Shown: in pieces, positions 16,635 to 25,132 of the stretch | How positions within the stretch are numbered: position 1 is the first letter of the stretch | Layout of the letters: every line of letters starts with the position of its first letter | Position numbers and translations under genes: made by a program | Notes under the pieces: model-generated | What the model was told of the DNA's origin: nothing | What the model saw: only the letters and a program-made list of their open reading frames with translations | Databases searched by the model: none | Origin: Mycobacterium sp. ACS4331 | Lineage (GTDB): Bacteria > Actinomycetota > Actinomycetes > Mycobacteriales > Mycobacteriaceae | Assembly: GCF_001667265.1 (NCBI RefSeq) | Contig: NZ_LZHW01000051.1 | Coordinates: 1 to 55,026, forward strand | Direction of reading: 5' to 3' | DNA length: 55,026 nt

Positions 16635-17443
16635 AGCGGACCCGCCAAACGCCTGCCGGCGGAGAGGATGACGATCGCCGCCGCGACCAGGATCAGCACC
16701 AGCGACAGCGCGACCGCGGCGTCGGCATCGGTCTCGCGCTGCAGATAGATCTCCAGCGGCAGGGTGCGGGTCACGCCCTGCAGCGATCCGGCGAATGTCA
16801 GTGTCGCTCCGAACTCGCCGAGCGAGCGCGCGAACGCCAGCACCGCACCGGACAACAGACCCGGAAGCACCAACGGCAGCGTGACGGTCCGCAGCACGGT
16901 CGTGGGCCGGGCGCCGAGGGTGGCCGCGACGTGCTCGTAACCGGTTCCGGTCGAGCGCAGCGCACCCTCGAGGCTGACGACAAGGAACGGCAGCGACACG
17001 AAGGACTGCGCAAGCACCACCGCCGCGGTCGAGAACGCGATCCGAATGCCCAGCACCTCGAGTTCAGCGCCGATCAGGCCCTGTCGACCGAAGGTGTAGA
17101 GCAGGGCGATGCCGCCGACGACGGGCGGCAGCACGAGCGGCAGGAGCACCAGCGCCCGCAGCACCGACAGTCCGCGAAACCGGCTGCGGGCCAGCACAAG
17201 TGCCATCGGAACGCCCAGCAGCACGCACACCGCCGTGCTCGCGGCCGCGGTCTTGAGGCTCAGGACCAGTGCGGTCCGCGATGATTCGGAGGTGACGAGC
17301 GGGATGAAGTGGGCCCAGTCGATTCGCAGCAGGATCGCGATCAACGGCACGATCACGAACAGCGCACCGACCGCGGCCGGGACGTAGACCCATGTGGGCA
17401 ACCCGACACGGACCGGCCCCCGCGTCCGACGCAGCGCGGTCAT
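16631..17443 (-). CDS. modB: Molybdate ABC transporter, permease
   Basis: The 270-aa integral membrane protein has 5-6 hydrophobic segments. The EAA-type cytoplasmic loop reads [17 protein letters not shown] near residue 165, where ModC docks. A conserved [11 protein letters not shown] segment near 212 is typical of ModB/CysT permeases. It begins within the modA stop (ATGA overlap) and ends within the modC start, so modABC is a single coupled operon. Length matches other ModB proteins. Confidence 0.92.
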   Translation of the reverse strand: MTALRRTRGPVRVGLPTWVYVPAAVGALFVIVPLIAILLRIDWAHFIPLVTSESSRTALVLSLKTAAASTAVCVLLGVPMALVLARSRFRGLSVLRALVLLPLVLPPVVGGIALLYTFGRQGLIGAELEVLGIRIAFSTAAVVLAQSFVSLPFLVVSLEGALRSTGTGYEHVAATLGARPTTVLRTVTLPLVLPGLLSGAVLAFARSLGEFGATLTFAGSLQGVTRTLPLEIYLQRETDADAAVALSLVLILVAAAIVILSAGRRLAGPL

Positions 17444-18183
17444 GGCTCTGCGAAGCCGGCAGCCGCCAAGGCCGCCCGGCCGACTGGCCCCGTCACGAGG
17501 TCGACGAACGCTGCGGCCGCCTCGGGGTTGGCCGAATCCTTCAGGACGGCGATGGGATAGGTGTTCACCGCATCAGCGGCAGCGGGGAACGCCAGGGCGG
17601 TGACCTTGTCGCCGGCGCCCCTGGCATCGGTGACGTACACCAGTCCCGCATCGGCCTGTCCCGAGGTGACCTTGCCCAGCACGTCGGTGACCGCGGACTC
17701 CTCACTGACCGGGGAGAGGGCGACTCCGGTGGCCTTCTCGACCTTCTCGGTGGCCGCCCCGCACGGCACCTGCGGTGCGCACACCACGACCTGGATGCCG
17801 GGCCGGGTCAGATCGGCGAATGTCGCTATCCCCTTGGGGTTTCCGGGCGCGGTGACGATGGTCAGGGTGTTGGTGGCGAAGTCGACGGGTTCGCCGCTCA
17901 CACGATCCGCGGCCCTGGTCATGTTGTCGGTGTCGGCGGAGGCGAAGACGTCGGCGGGCGCGCCCTGGTTCAGTTGCGTTGCGAGATCCGAGGATCCGGC
18001 GAAGTTGAAGGTGACGGTGGTGCCGGGATGGTCCTGCTCGAACCTGCTGCCGAGTTCGGTGAAGGTGGATTTGAGCGATGCGGCGGCGAACACGATGATC
18101 GATGACGAATCCTCCTGTGAGGAGGTACATCCGGCGACGAGCAGGGCAAGGGTCAGGGGCACGAGGGCGGCGGGGGCCTTCAT
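17440..18183 (-). CDS. modA: Molybdate-binding lipoprotein
   Basis: The 247-aa solute-binding protein has a lipoprotein signal peptide ending in the lipobox VAGC with Cys19 as the lipidation site, so it should be anchored on the outer face of the cytoplasmic membrane. The mature sequence has ModA landmarks: [10 protein letters not shown] near residue 33, [11 protein letters not shown] near 62 and [11 protein letters not shown] near 75, which line the oxyanion pocket. The ATG at 18183 shares its A with the stop of the upstream HTH-Mop regulator (TGATG), which decides the start. Confidence 0.92.
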   Translation of the reverse strand: MKAPAALVPLTLALLVAGCTSSQEDSSSIIVFAAASLKSTFTELGSRFEQDHPGTTVTFNFAGSSDLATQLNQGAPADVFASADTDNMTRAADRVSGEPVDFATNTLTIVTAPGNPKGIATFADLTRPGIQVVVCAPQVPCGAATEKVEKATGVALSPVSEESAVTDVLGKVTSGQADAGLVYVTDARGAGDKVTALAFPAAADAVNTYPIAVLKDSANPEAAAAFVDLVTGPVGRAALAAAGFAEP

Positions 18184-18578
18184 CAGCGTGCCGTCTCGAC
18201 GACCACGTTCGTGGCCTTGACCACGGCCACGGCCGGGACACCGGGCTCGAGGCCGAGCTGCCGCACGGACTCGGTGCTCATCAGCGAGACCATGGTGAAC
18301 GGTCCACACTGCATCTGCACTTCACTCATGACCTGATCGGAGGTCACCTTCGTGACCAGACCGACGAGGCGGTTGCGTGCCGAACTCCCGGCTCCGGTCG
18401 GGTCCGGCGGAGGCGACGCGTGCTCACGGGCGAACTCGGCGAGCACGTCACCGGCGATCACCTTCCGCCCCGACTCGTCCTTGAACGCCGGCAGGGTCCC
18501 GCTGTCGATCCAGCGGCGCACGGTGTCGTCGCTGACCCCGAGAAACGCGGCGGCATCCTTGATCCGAATGGCGGGCAT
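18183..18578 (-). CDS. HTH (MerR/excisionase-type) regulator fused to a molybdate-binding Mop domain
   Basis: The 131-aa protein has an N-terminal DNA-binding helix-turn-helix at residues about 5-50 (KDAAAFLGVSDDTVRRWID) and a C-terminal TOBE/Mop domain at about 65-128. It is the first gene of the modABC operon and ends inside the modA start. It is thus a likely molybdate-responsive repressor in place of ModE, with the HTH type exchanged for an excisionase-like one. The start at 18578 is preferred to 18626 because GGAGG lies 6 nt upstream and conserved sequence begins there. It could also serve as a molybdate-storage molbindin. Confidence 0.8.
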   Translation of the reverse strand: MPAIRIKDAAAFLGVSDDTVRRWIDSGTLPAFKDESGRKVIAGDVLAEFAREHASPPPDPTGAGSSARNRLVGLVTKVTSDQVMSEVQMQCGPFTMVSLMSTESVRQLGLEPGVPAVAVVKATNVVVETAR

Positions 18579-18601
18579 GCTGTCCTCCGGGGCCGACTGA
18601 A

Positions 18602-18613
18602 CCGCTTTTGCGG
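18602..18613. promoter_or_regulatory. Palindrome upstream of the mod operon, possible Mop-regulator operator
   Basis: CCGC-TTTT-GCGG is a perfect palindrome 24 bp before the regulator start. On the minus strand it follows a TGATAACT -10-like stretch near 18615-18622. Confidence 0.35.
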
Positions 18614-18647
18614 AGTTATCAGCCAAAAGTATCTGCGTCTGCGGATC

Positions 18648-20093
18648 TCAGGTCAACCGGCCCAACCGCACGGGGAGGCCGTCGGCCGGCGTCGGCCCCG
18701 TGCCCCAGGTCATTCGCGGCCGGTACCCGGCGGGCAGGCGCCAGGAGAAGTTGAGCAGCAGGTGATGCATGATCGCCTTGACGTTCATATCGGCGAACTG
18801 CTGGCCCAGGCACTTGTGCACGCCGCCGCCGAAGGGTGCGAACGCGTACCTGTGGATCGGTGTGGCATCCGCCCCCGCCAGGAACCGTCCGGGATCGAAC
18901 TGGTCGGGATTGGGCCACCAGTCCTCCAGGCGCATGGACGCATAGACGCTGATGGCCACGTGGGTTCCGCTCGGGATGAAGTGGCCGGCCACCTCGGTGT
19001 CTTTGATGGTCTGCCGGAACAGTCCGCCAGCCGGTGCGTACATCCGCAGGATCTCCTTGAAGGCCGCGTCGAGGAGGGGGAATGCGTGGTCGAGATCCTC
19101 AAGGGACAGGTCCCCCGAGTACGCACGCGCCTCGTCGCGCAGGGCGTTCTGCCAGCTGATGTTGCGGCCGAGTTCATACCCGAGCATGGAGATGGCGATC
19201 GCGCTCGTGTCGTGGGCGGCCATCAGCAGGAAGATCATGTGATTGACGATGTCGGCGTCACTGAACACGTCCCCGTCCTCGCTGCGACTTCGGCACAGCA
19301 TCGAGAACAGGTCGGTTCCCTCACCGGCGCGGCGGGCTGGAAGCTGGTGTGCGAAATAGCGTTCCAGGCGTTCTCTGGCGCGCAGCCCGCGAGCCCAGAC
19401 CCCGCCGGGGACATCGGCCCGGATGATGGCCTGGCCGCCGCAGACCGTGTCGTGGAAGTCGCGCGACAGCTGATCGGACTCGGCGCCGAGGGTGGCACCG
19501 ACGAACACCTCGGCGGCCTGGTCCAACAGCAGGTGCTTGACGCCGTCGTAGAGCGGAAACTGCTCTGCTGCAGGCCAATGCGTGATGGTCTGCGCGATTC
19601 CGGGTTTCATCAGGTCGAGGTAGCCGTTCAGCGCGCTGCGGGTGAATGCCGTCTGCATGATGCGCCGGTGGTCGCGGTGCTCTTCGAAATCGAGCAGCAT
19701 GATGCCGCGGCGGAAGAACGGTCCGATGATCGGCGCCCATCCTCGGGTGCTGGAGAACGCCTTGTCGCGGTTGACCCATGCCGTTTCGAGCGCCTCCGGT
19801 CCGATCAACTGCACGACCCGTAACCCCACACCGCCCACCCAGGACACCGGCCCATGCAGTTCATAACGGCGGCGGGCGAACTCAAGGGGTTCGGCCAGGG
19901 AACTGAGGGCGTGACCGAGGAAGGGGAGTCCGTAGTCGCCCATGACCGGTTTGAGCCCGGAACCCGCCGGCGGAGAGGCCAGCGGCTGCGTCCTGCCGGG
20001 ATAGCGCGACGCCAGGTTGGCGGCCGCGGTGAGGACACGCTGGCGGGTCGCCGAGAGCACGTCGGGGGAGGGGAGGGCTTCGAGAACGTGCAC
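18648..20093 (-). CDS. Cytochrome P450, CYP136-like
   Basis: This is a long P450 (481 aa) in a class that resembles eukaryotic and CYP51-type enzymes more than soluble bacterial P450s. The I-helix reads MAAHDTS instead of AGxDTT, the ExxR motif is KEILRM, and the haem loop is FGGGVHKCLGQQF with Cys428. The overall motif pattern and the divergent TetR neighbour recall CYP136 (Rv3059) of M. tuberculosis, which lies by a TetR gene. The GTG start at 20093 has AAGGAG 5-6 nt upstream and is preferred to the TTG at 20129. The substrate is unknown, probably a lipid or sterol. Confidence 0.85.
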   Translation of the reverse strand: MHVLEALPSPDVLSATRQRVLTAAANLASRYPGRTQPLASPPAGSGLKPVMGDYGLPFLGHALSSLAEPLEFARRRYELHGPVSWVGGVGLRVVQLIGPEALETAWVNRDKAFSSTRGWAPIIGPFFRRGIMLLDFEEHRDHRRIMQTAFTRSALNGYLDLMKPGIAQTITHWPAAEQFPLYDGVKHLLLDQAAEVFVGATLGAESDQLSRDFHDTVCGGQAIIRADVPGGVWARGLRARERLERYFAHQLPARRAGEGTDLFSMLCRSRSEDGDVFSDADIVNHMIFLLMAAHDTSAIAISMLGYELGRNISWQNALRDEARAYSGDLSLEDLDHAFPLLDAAFKEILRMYAPAGGLFRQTIKDTEVAGHFIPSGTHVAISVYASMRLEDWWPNPDQFDPGRFLAGADATPIHRYAFAPFGGGVHKCLGQQFADMNVKAIMHHLLLNFSWRLPAGYRPRMTWGTGPTPADGLPVRLGRLT

Positions 20094-20128
20094 GGGCGCT
20101 CCTTGGACTGAGATCCGGATCCGTGACA

Positions 20129-20152
20129 ATCTGGTACAGAACCGTCCCAGAT
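20129..20152. promoter_or_regulatory. Operator-like inverted repeat between P450 and divergent TetR
   Basis: ATCTGG (20129-20134) and CCAGAT (20147-20152) form perfect 6-bp arms 12 bp apart in the 104-bp divergent gap. This is a fitting site for the TetR protein encoded at 20198. Confidence 0.5.
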
Positions 20153-20197
20153 GGCCGCGGTGGTGTCAAGGGTGTGAAGTGCGGATAGGGAGAACCG

Positions 20198-20848
20198 ATG
20201 ACCGATCAGCGAACCTACGGTGGCAGGTCCGCGCAGCAGCGGCGCTTGGACCGGCGGGCGCGGCTGATCGGCGCCGCACTCGAGGCCATGGCCGGCAACG
20301 ACTGGCGAACCGTCACCGTGGACAAGCTGTGTGCCGCTGCGGGCCTGAACAAGCGCTACTTCTACGAGAACTTCACCGACCTCGACTCGCTTGCGGCCGC
20401 GGTCGTCGACGACATCGCCGACGAGGTGCGAACCGCGGCACTGACCGCCGCGGCCGAGACCGCGGCCGAGTCGCTGGAGCGGCAGGCCGAAGCGGCCGTG
20501 GGCGCCGTGGTTCGCACGGTCGTGAGTGATCCCCGCCGGGCCCGCGTGATCTTCGGGGCAGTGCCGAGTTCGGCTGCGCTTCACCAACATCGGGTCAGTG
20601 TCATGCGTGGGCTGACTCGGGTCCTGGTCTCGCGGGCGCGTGCGGTGCATGGCGTCGCGCTGGAGAAGGATCCACTGGCGCAGCTCGCGCCCGCGTTCAT
20701 CGTCGGCGGCACCGCGGATGCGATCCTGGCCTTCGTCGACGGTCGGGCGCAGGTCTCGCTCGACGAGCTCATCGCCACTCTCACCACGCTGTGGATGCTC
20801 ACCGGAGACGGCGCCGCCGAGGTCGCGCGCACTCGGCTGGGGCACTGA
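20198..20848 (+). CDS. TetR-family transcriptional regulator (divergent to the P450)
   Basis: The 216-aa protein has a TetR DNA-binding domain at residues about 18-65 (DKLCAAAGLNKRYFYENF) and an Ala-rich helical ligand-binding domain. It is transcribed away from the CYP136-like gene with an inverted repeat between them, the classic arrangement for a repressor of the P450. GGAGAACC before the ATG gives a weak ribosome-binding site. Confidence 0.85.
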   Translation: MTDQRTYGGRSAQQRRLDRRARLIGAALEAMAGNDWRTVTVDKLCAAAGLNKRYFYENFTDLDSLAAAVVDDIADEVRTAALTAAAETAAESLERQAEAAVGAVVRTVVSDPRRARVIFGAVPSSAALHQHRVSVMRGLTRVLVSRARAVHGVALEKDPLAQLAPAFIVGGTADAILAFVDGRAQVSLDELIATLTTLWMLTGDGAAEVARTRLGH

Positions 20849-20949
20849 CGGGTGCACCGGTCCTCGGCGCGCCCGGGCGGGGCGGCGACAGCCGGGTAGC
20901 ATCCCATGTGCGCTGGCCTTACGGTGCTCAACGCGGAAGGGTGGGATGA

Positions 20950-21579
20950 ATGGCGTATGTGCCCTCGGATGAGCGGCGCCATCAGTTCATCCAGGCCGCG
21001 GCGAAGGTGATCCGGGAAGAGGGGTTGGCCAAGGCGACGACTCGCCGGATCGCGCAGGAGGCGAAAGCACCGCTGGCGAGCCTGCACTACTGCTTCAGAA
21101 ACAAAGAGGATCTGTTCGTCGCGGTGTCGCAGACGTTCGGCGAGTCCGGCACGGCCTACGTCGGACGCAATGTGGTGGCCGGCATGGGTGTCCTCAAGGC
21201 CACTCAGGAGCTGCTCCGGGCCTTCACGGAACTGGTCGCTGAGAGCAACGAGGCGCAGATCGGCGAGTTCGAGTTCTATGCGTGGGCCATGCGGTCCCCC
21301 GAGCGGCATCGAGCCTCAAAGGTCGTCTATGCACTGTGGACCTCGCGACTGGCGGGATACCTGACGCTGGCGTGTTCCGGTTCCGATGAGGACGTCGACC
21401 GGGACGTCGATGTGGAGTCGCTCGGCCGCGCGATCTTGGCCGTGACGGACGGCTTCTCGCTGCAGGTTCAGTTTGCCGGGGAGGACCGATTGGCCGCGAA
21501 CATGGACCGCGCGGCTGCCGCGTTGGTCGCGGCGGTCGAGGCCGGGGTGTACCGAAACTCGGCACCGCTCCAGGGCTGA
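20950..21579 (+). CDS. TetR-family transcriptional regulator
   Basis: The 209-aa protein has a TetR helix-turn-helix at residues about 25-60 (TTRRIAQEAKAPLASLHYCF) and a C-terminal domain rich in acidic residues. The ATG is preceded by a purine-rich GGAAGGGTGGGATGA stretch. It lies upstream of, and on the same strand as, the APC permease and acyl-CoA synthetase genes, separated by 290 bp that contain a 29-bp palindrome, so it may regulate them. Confidence 0.82.
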   Translation: MAYVPSDERRHQFIQAAAKVIREEGLAKATTRRIAQEAKAPLASLHYCFRNKEDLFVAVSQTFGESGTAYVGRNVVAGMGVLKATQELLRAFTELVAESNEAQIGEFEFYAWAMRSPERHRASKVVYALWTSRLAGYLTLACSGSDEDVDRDVDVESLGRAILAVTDGFSLQVQFAGEDRLAANMDRAAAALVAAVEAGVYRNSAPLQG

Positions 21580-21630
21580 CGCGAAAAAGCTCATCCGACA
21601 CATCCGAAACGGTCAATTTCGCGTTTCTGC

Positions 21631-21701
21631 TTGACGTGGGCGCGGCGGCGTTGTTCTATGATCCGCATCACTAGTTGGTCAAGTGATCAGGTCAACCGAC
21701 T
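21631..21701 (+). promoter_or_regulatory. Promoter and palindromic operator ahead of the permease gene
   Basis: TTGACG (21631-21636) and TATGAT (21657-21662) are 20 bp apart, a long spacer. Just downstream lies a palindrome centred on TGATCA (21684-21689) with outer arms AGTTGGT (21673-21679) and ACCGACT (21695-21701), one mismatch. The site sits where a bound repressor would block transcription. The remaining 168 bp before the permease start form a leader with no obvious structure. Confidence 0.5.
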
Positions 21702-21869
21702 AAGCATGGTCTGCCGGCCTGTCCCGTCGTCGCACGCGCGGCCCGCCAGGAGGAATCGCGACTTCACACACCCTGTCGTCGCCGCCGCACAACAGATGGC
21801 GCACAAGGGGTTTCGACCAGAGTCAGACGTAGCCACCGCTGACCCCGTCAGCTCAACCGGAGAAGGAAC

Positions 21870-23333
21870 GTGACGCACGAATTGAGTGAGACGCCTGAGG
21901 TGGCGTCCAAGGACGGGGTCGCCGGGCAGCCGGCACTTCGGCGATCGATGGGCCTGTTCGGCCTCCTGTTCACCGTACTGGCGTTCAACGGTCCGCTGAC
22001 CATCGTCGTCGGGTACATCACGGTCGTCATCGGCATGGGCAACGGTCTGGGCGCACCGGTGGCGTACCTGGCCACCGGTGTCCTGATCTGGCTGTTCTCC
22101 GTCGGATTCATCAAGATGGCCGGACACCTTCCCAACCCGGGCGGCTTCTACGCCTTCATCACAGCGGGTCTGGGCAGACTGCCGGGCCTCGGAGCCTCGT
22201 TCGTCGCGCTGATCTGCTACTACTTCATCCTGCTCGGTGTCTACGCGTTCAACGGCGTGCTGATGCAGTCGCTGGTGGCCGACACACTCAACGGCCCCGA
22301 CATCCCATGGTGGTTCTGGGTGGCGCTGCTGATGGTCATCACCGGCATCCTGGGCTACCTCAAGGTGGAACTGTCGGCGCGCGTCCTGAGCTGGGTGCTG
22401 GCGACCGAGATCCTGGTGACGCTCGTCTACGCGGCCTGTGTGACCTTCCAGGGTGGTGCGGAGGGTCTGTCGATGGCCTCTTTCGAGCCCAGCAACTTCC
22501 TGTCCGGCTCCATCGGACTCGCGCTGCTCTTCGCGATCATGAACTTCGGTGGTTTCGAGGCCACCGCGATCTATCGCGAAGAGGTCAAGGACCCCGATCG
22601 CACCATTCCGCTGGCCTCGACCATCTTCATCTTCACCGTCACGGCGCTCTACGGCCTGGCCGCCTGGGTCATCGTCCAGGCGCTGGGCCCCTCACGGGCG
22701 GTCGAAGCCGCCGCGGCCGATCCGGCCGGGGTGGTCCCGGTGACCGTCGGCCAGTTCGTCGGCAACTGGGCGCAGCTTCTGGTCTCGGTGCTGGTGGTCA
22801 GCGGTGTCTTCGCGGCAATCCTGGCCAGCCACAACATCACGGCGCGCTACGCGTACAACCTCAGTGTCGACCGCATTCTGCCGAAGCGACTGGCCGCGGT
22901 GCACGGCGACCACGGATCGCCGCACCAGTCCTCGGTGGCGGTCTCCATCGCAGCCGTGCTGGGCCTGGCCCCCTTCGCGTTCCTGAATGTCGATCCGAAC
23001 ATCCTCTACGCGCAGTTGTCCGGTGTGTTCGGCTACGCGTTCATCCTGCTGCTCGTGATCACCAGCTTCGCGGTCCCGCTGTGGCTGCGGCGGCAGAACA
23101 TTCCGGGACTCACCGTGTGGCACACCACGATTGCGCCAGGTCTGGCGATCCTCGGTCTGCTCGCGGCGCTGTATCTGACCACGACGAACTTCGCGCTCCT
23201 GCTCGGATCCTCCGACGGCTTCGCCTACTTCGTGATGGGCTGCATCTACGTCGTCTTCGTCATCGGCGTGGTGGTCGCGCAGGTGCTCAAGAACAGGCGT
23301 CCCGACATCTACGTCCGGATCGGGCGGCAGTGA
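21870..23333 (+). CDS. APC-superfamily amino acid/polyamine permease
   Basis: The 487-aa integral membrane protein has about 12 predicted helices. Features of the APC family are the early unwound-helix segment FNGPLTIVVGYI near residue 39, PNPGGFYAFI near 88 (the G-G-x-Y motif) and FGGFEATAIYREEVKDP near 226. It probably carries an amino acid, amine or related small molecule into the cell in exchange for or with H+. AAGGAA 4-5 nt before the GTG supports the start. It is followed 142 bp later by an acyl-CoA synthetase gene, suggesting uptake and activation of the same carboxylic compound. Confidence 0.85.
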   Translation: MTHELSETPEVASKDGVAGQPALRRSMGLFGLLFTVLAFNGPLTIVVGYITVVIGMGNGLGAPVAYLATGVLIWLFSVGFIKMAGHLPNPGGFYAFITAGLGRLPGLGASFVALICYYFILLGVYAFNGVLMQSLVADTLNGPDIPWWFWVALLMVITGILGYLKVELSARVLSWVLATEILVTLVYAACVTFQGGAEGLSMASFEPSNFLSGSIGLALLFAIMNFGGFEATAIYREEVKDPDRTIPLASTIFIFTVTALYGLAAWVIVQALGPSRAVEAAAADPAGVVPVTVGQFVGNWAQLLVSVLVVSGVFAAILASHNITARYAYNLSVDRILPKRLAAVHGDHGSPHQSSVAVSIAAVLGLAPFAFLNVDPNILYAQLSGVFGYAFILLLVITSFAVPLWLRRQNIPGLTVWHTTIAPGLAILGLLAALYLTTTNFALLLGSSDGFAYFVMGCIYVVFVIGVVVAQVLKNRRPDIYVRIGRQ

Positions 23334-23475
23334 TCGAACCGGTGTAGTCCTGCACCCATCACCGCGCCCCGGCTGCACATCTTGAGACAAACCGCGTGAC
23401 GATCCGGTCGTGAGGGGCAGGATGGTCCTCAGTGCGGCCACTCATCGGCCGACATCGAAGGAGGCGGGTCTCGAC

Positions 23476-25026
23476 ATGGCTGACTTCACCTTCGCACCGC
23501 TGACACCGAGCAGCCTGCTGCAGCGATCCGCCCAGGTGTTCGGCGACCGAGTCGCCGTCATCGACGGTGACCTCCGGCTGACCTACTCCGCGTTCGCACA
23601 GAGGTGCCGCAGGCTCACCTCGGCCCTGGCCGCCTCCGGTGTGCAACGTGGGGACCGGGTGGCCGCGCTGTGCACCAACAGCCACGTGATGCTCGAACTG
23701 CACCAGGCGGTTCCGGCCCGCGGAGCTGTCCTCGTCCCGCTCAACACCCGACTGTCGATTCCGGAGATGGAGTACATCCTCGGCCATTCGGGCGCTCGAA
23801 TGCTGGTCGCCACCAGTGAATTCCGGCGCCAGGCGGAGGAGCTCGCAGCGCTGACGGGCCTCGAGGTGGTGATCGAGGGGGACGACGGCTACGAGGCGTG
23901 GTTGCCCGCCGAGGCGTCGCCCGATGATGAGGTCACCGTCGATGAACGCGATCTGCTCGCGATCAACTACACCTCAGGTACCACGGGGCGGCCCAAGGGC
24001 GTGATGTACCACCACCGCGGGGCCTACCTGCAGGCCGTCGCGATGGCGTATCACACCCGCCTCGGCCCGGCTGCGGGCTACCTGTGGACGCTGCCGATGT
24101 TCCACTGCAACGGTTGGTGCTTCACCTGGGCGATCGGCGCGGCGGGTGGCACCCACGTGTGTCTGCGCAGGATCGACTGCGCCGAGATCTGGCGCCTGTT
24201 GCGCGACGGCGGCGTCACGCATTTCAGCGCGGCGCCCACGGTTCTGACCATGATCGCCGAGGATCCGGCCGCCCAGCCGCTGGCCGAGCGGGTCCACGTC
24301 GACACCGGCGGTGCGCCCCCGTCGCCTGCGCTGTTGGCCCGGCTCACCCCGCTGGGCTTCGACGTCACCCACCTGTACGGGCTGACCGAGACCTATGGGC
24401 CGGTCGCGGTGAACGTCTGGCAACCCGAATGGGACGACCTGCCGCCGGACGAGGCCGCGAGGCTGCGCGCCCGGCAGGGCATCGGCAACATCATCGCCTG
24501 CCCCCTGCGGGTCGTCGACCTCAACGGCGTCGACGTGCCCCGCGACGGATCGACCATCGGCGAGATCGCCGTCCGCGGCAACGACGTCATGCTCGGCTAC
24601 TACAACGACGACGATGCGACGGCCGCGGTCACCATCGACGGGCACTTCTTGACCGGCGACCTGGGGGTGATGCATCCCGACGGCTACGTCGAGATCCGCG
24701 ATCGAGCCAAGGACGTGATCATCTCCGGTGGCGAGAACATCGCCTCCGTCGAGGTGGAGAAGGTGATCGACAGCCATCCCGAGGTGATGGAGTCCGCGGT
24801 GATCGGCGTGCCCGACGAGAAGTGGGGCGAGATCCCGGTCGCCTACATCACTCCGCGCACCGGGTCGACCGTGACCGTTGACGAACTCAAGGGCTTCCTG
24901 CGTGAACGCCTGGCCGGGTTCAAGGTTCCGCGCACGATGGTGTTCGCCGAGCTGCCGAAGACCTCGACCGGCAAGATCCAGAAGAACGTGTTGCGGTCCC
25001 GCGCCGGCGAGGGGGAGGGCCACTGA
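23476..25026 (+). CDS. AMP-dependent acyl-CoA synthetase (FadD-type)
   Basis: The 516-aa enzyme activates a carboxylic acid to its CoA thioester through an acyl-adenylate. The P-loop is YTSGTTGRPKGV at residues 165-176, the adenine-binding motif YGLTETYGP is near 300, and the C-terminal catalytic lysine is Lys500 in KTSTGKIQK. PMFHCNGW near 204 is typical of medium- or long-chain acyl- and benzoate/cinnamate-type ligases. The ATG at 23476 is preferred over the in-frame codon at 23410 because homology begins there and GGAGG lies 11 nt upstream. Its position after a permease suggests a shared catabolic substrate. Confidence 0.88.
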   Translation: MADFTFAPLTPSSLLQRSAQVFGDRVAVIDGDLRLTYSAFAQRCRRLTSALAASGVQRGDRVAALCTNSHVMLELHQAVPARGAVLVPLNTRLSIPEMEYILGHSGARMLVATSEFRRQAEELAALTGLEVVIEGDDGYEAWLPAEASPDDEVTVDERDLLAINYTSGTTGRPKGVMYHHRGAYLQAVAMAYHTRLGPAAGYLWTLPMFHCNGWCFTWAIGAAGGTHVCLRRIDCAEIWRLLRDGGVTHFSAAPTVLTMIAEDPAAQPLAERVHVDTGGAPPSPALLARLTPLGFDVTHLYGLTETYGPVAVNVWQPEWDDLPPDEAARLRARQGIGNIIACPLRVVDLNGVDVPRDGSTIGEIAVRGNDVMLGYYNDDDATAAVTIDGHFLTGDLGVMHPDGYVEIRDRAKDVIISGGENIASVEVEKVIDSHPEVMESAVIGVPDEKWGEIPVAYITPRTGSTVTVDELKGFLRERLAGFKVPRTMVFAELPKTSTGKIQKNVLRSRAGEGEGH

Positions 25027-25132
25027 TCGCCGGGTCGGGATGACCGCCGGCATCCGTTATCCTCTGTCCGGCGATTGACGCGTCCGCAGGACTGTCTCGT
25101 CAGCGCCCCCGTCGCCGGCCCAGGAACTTCGC

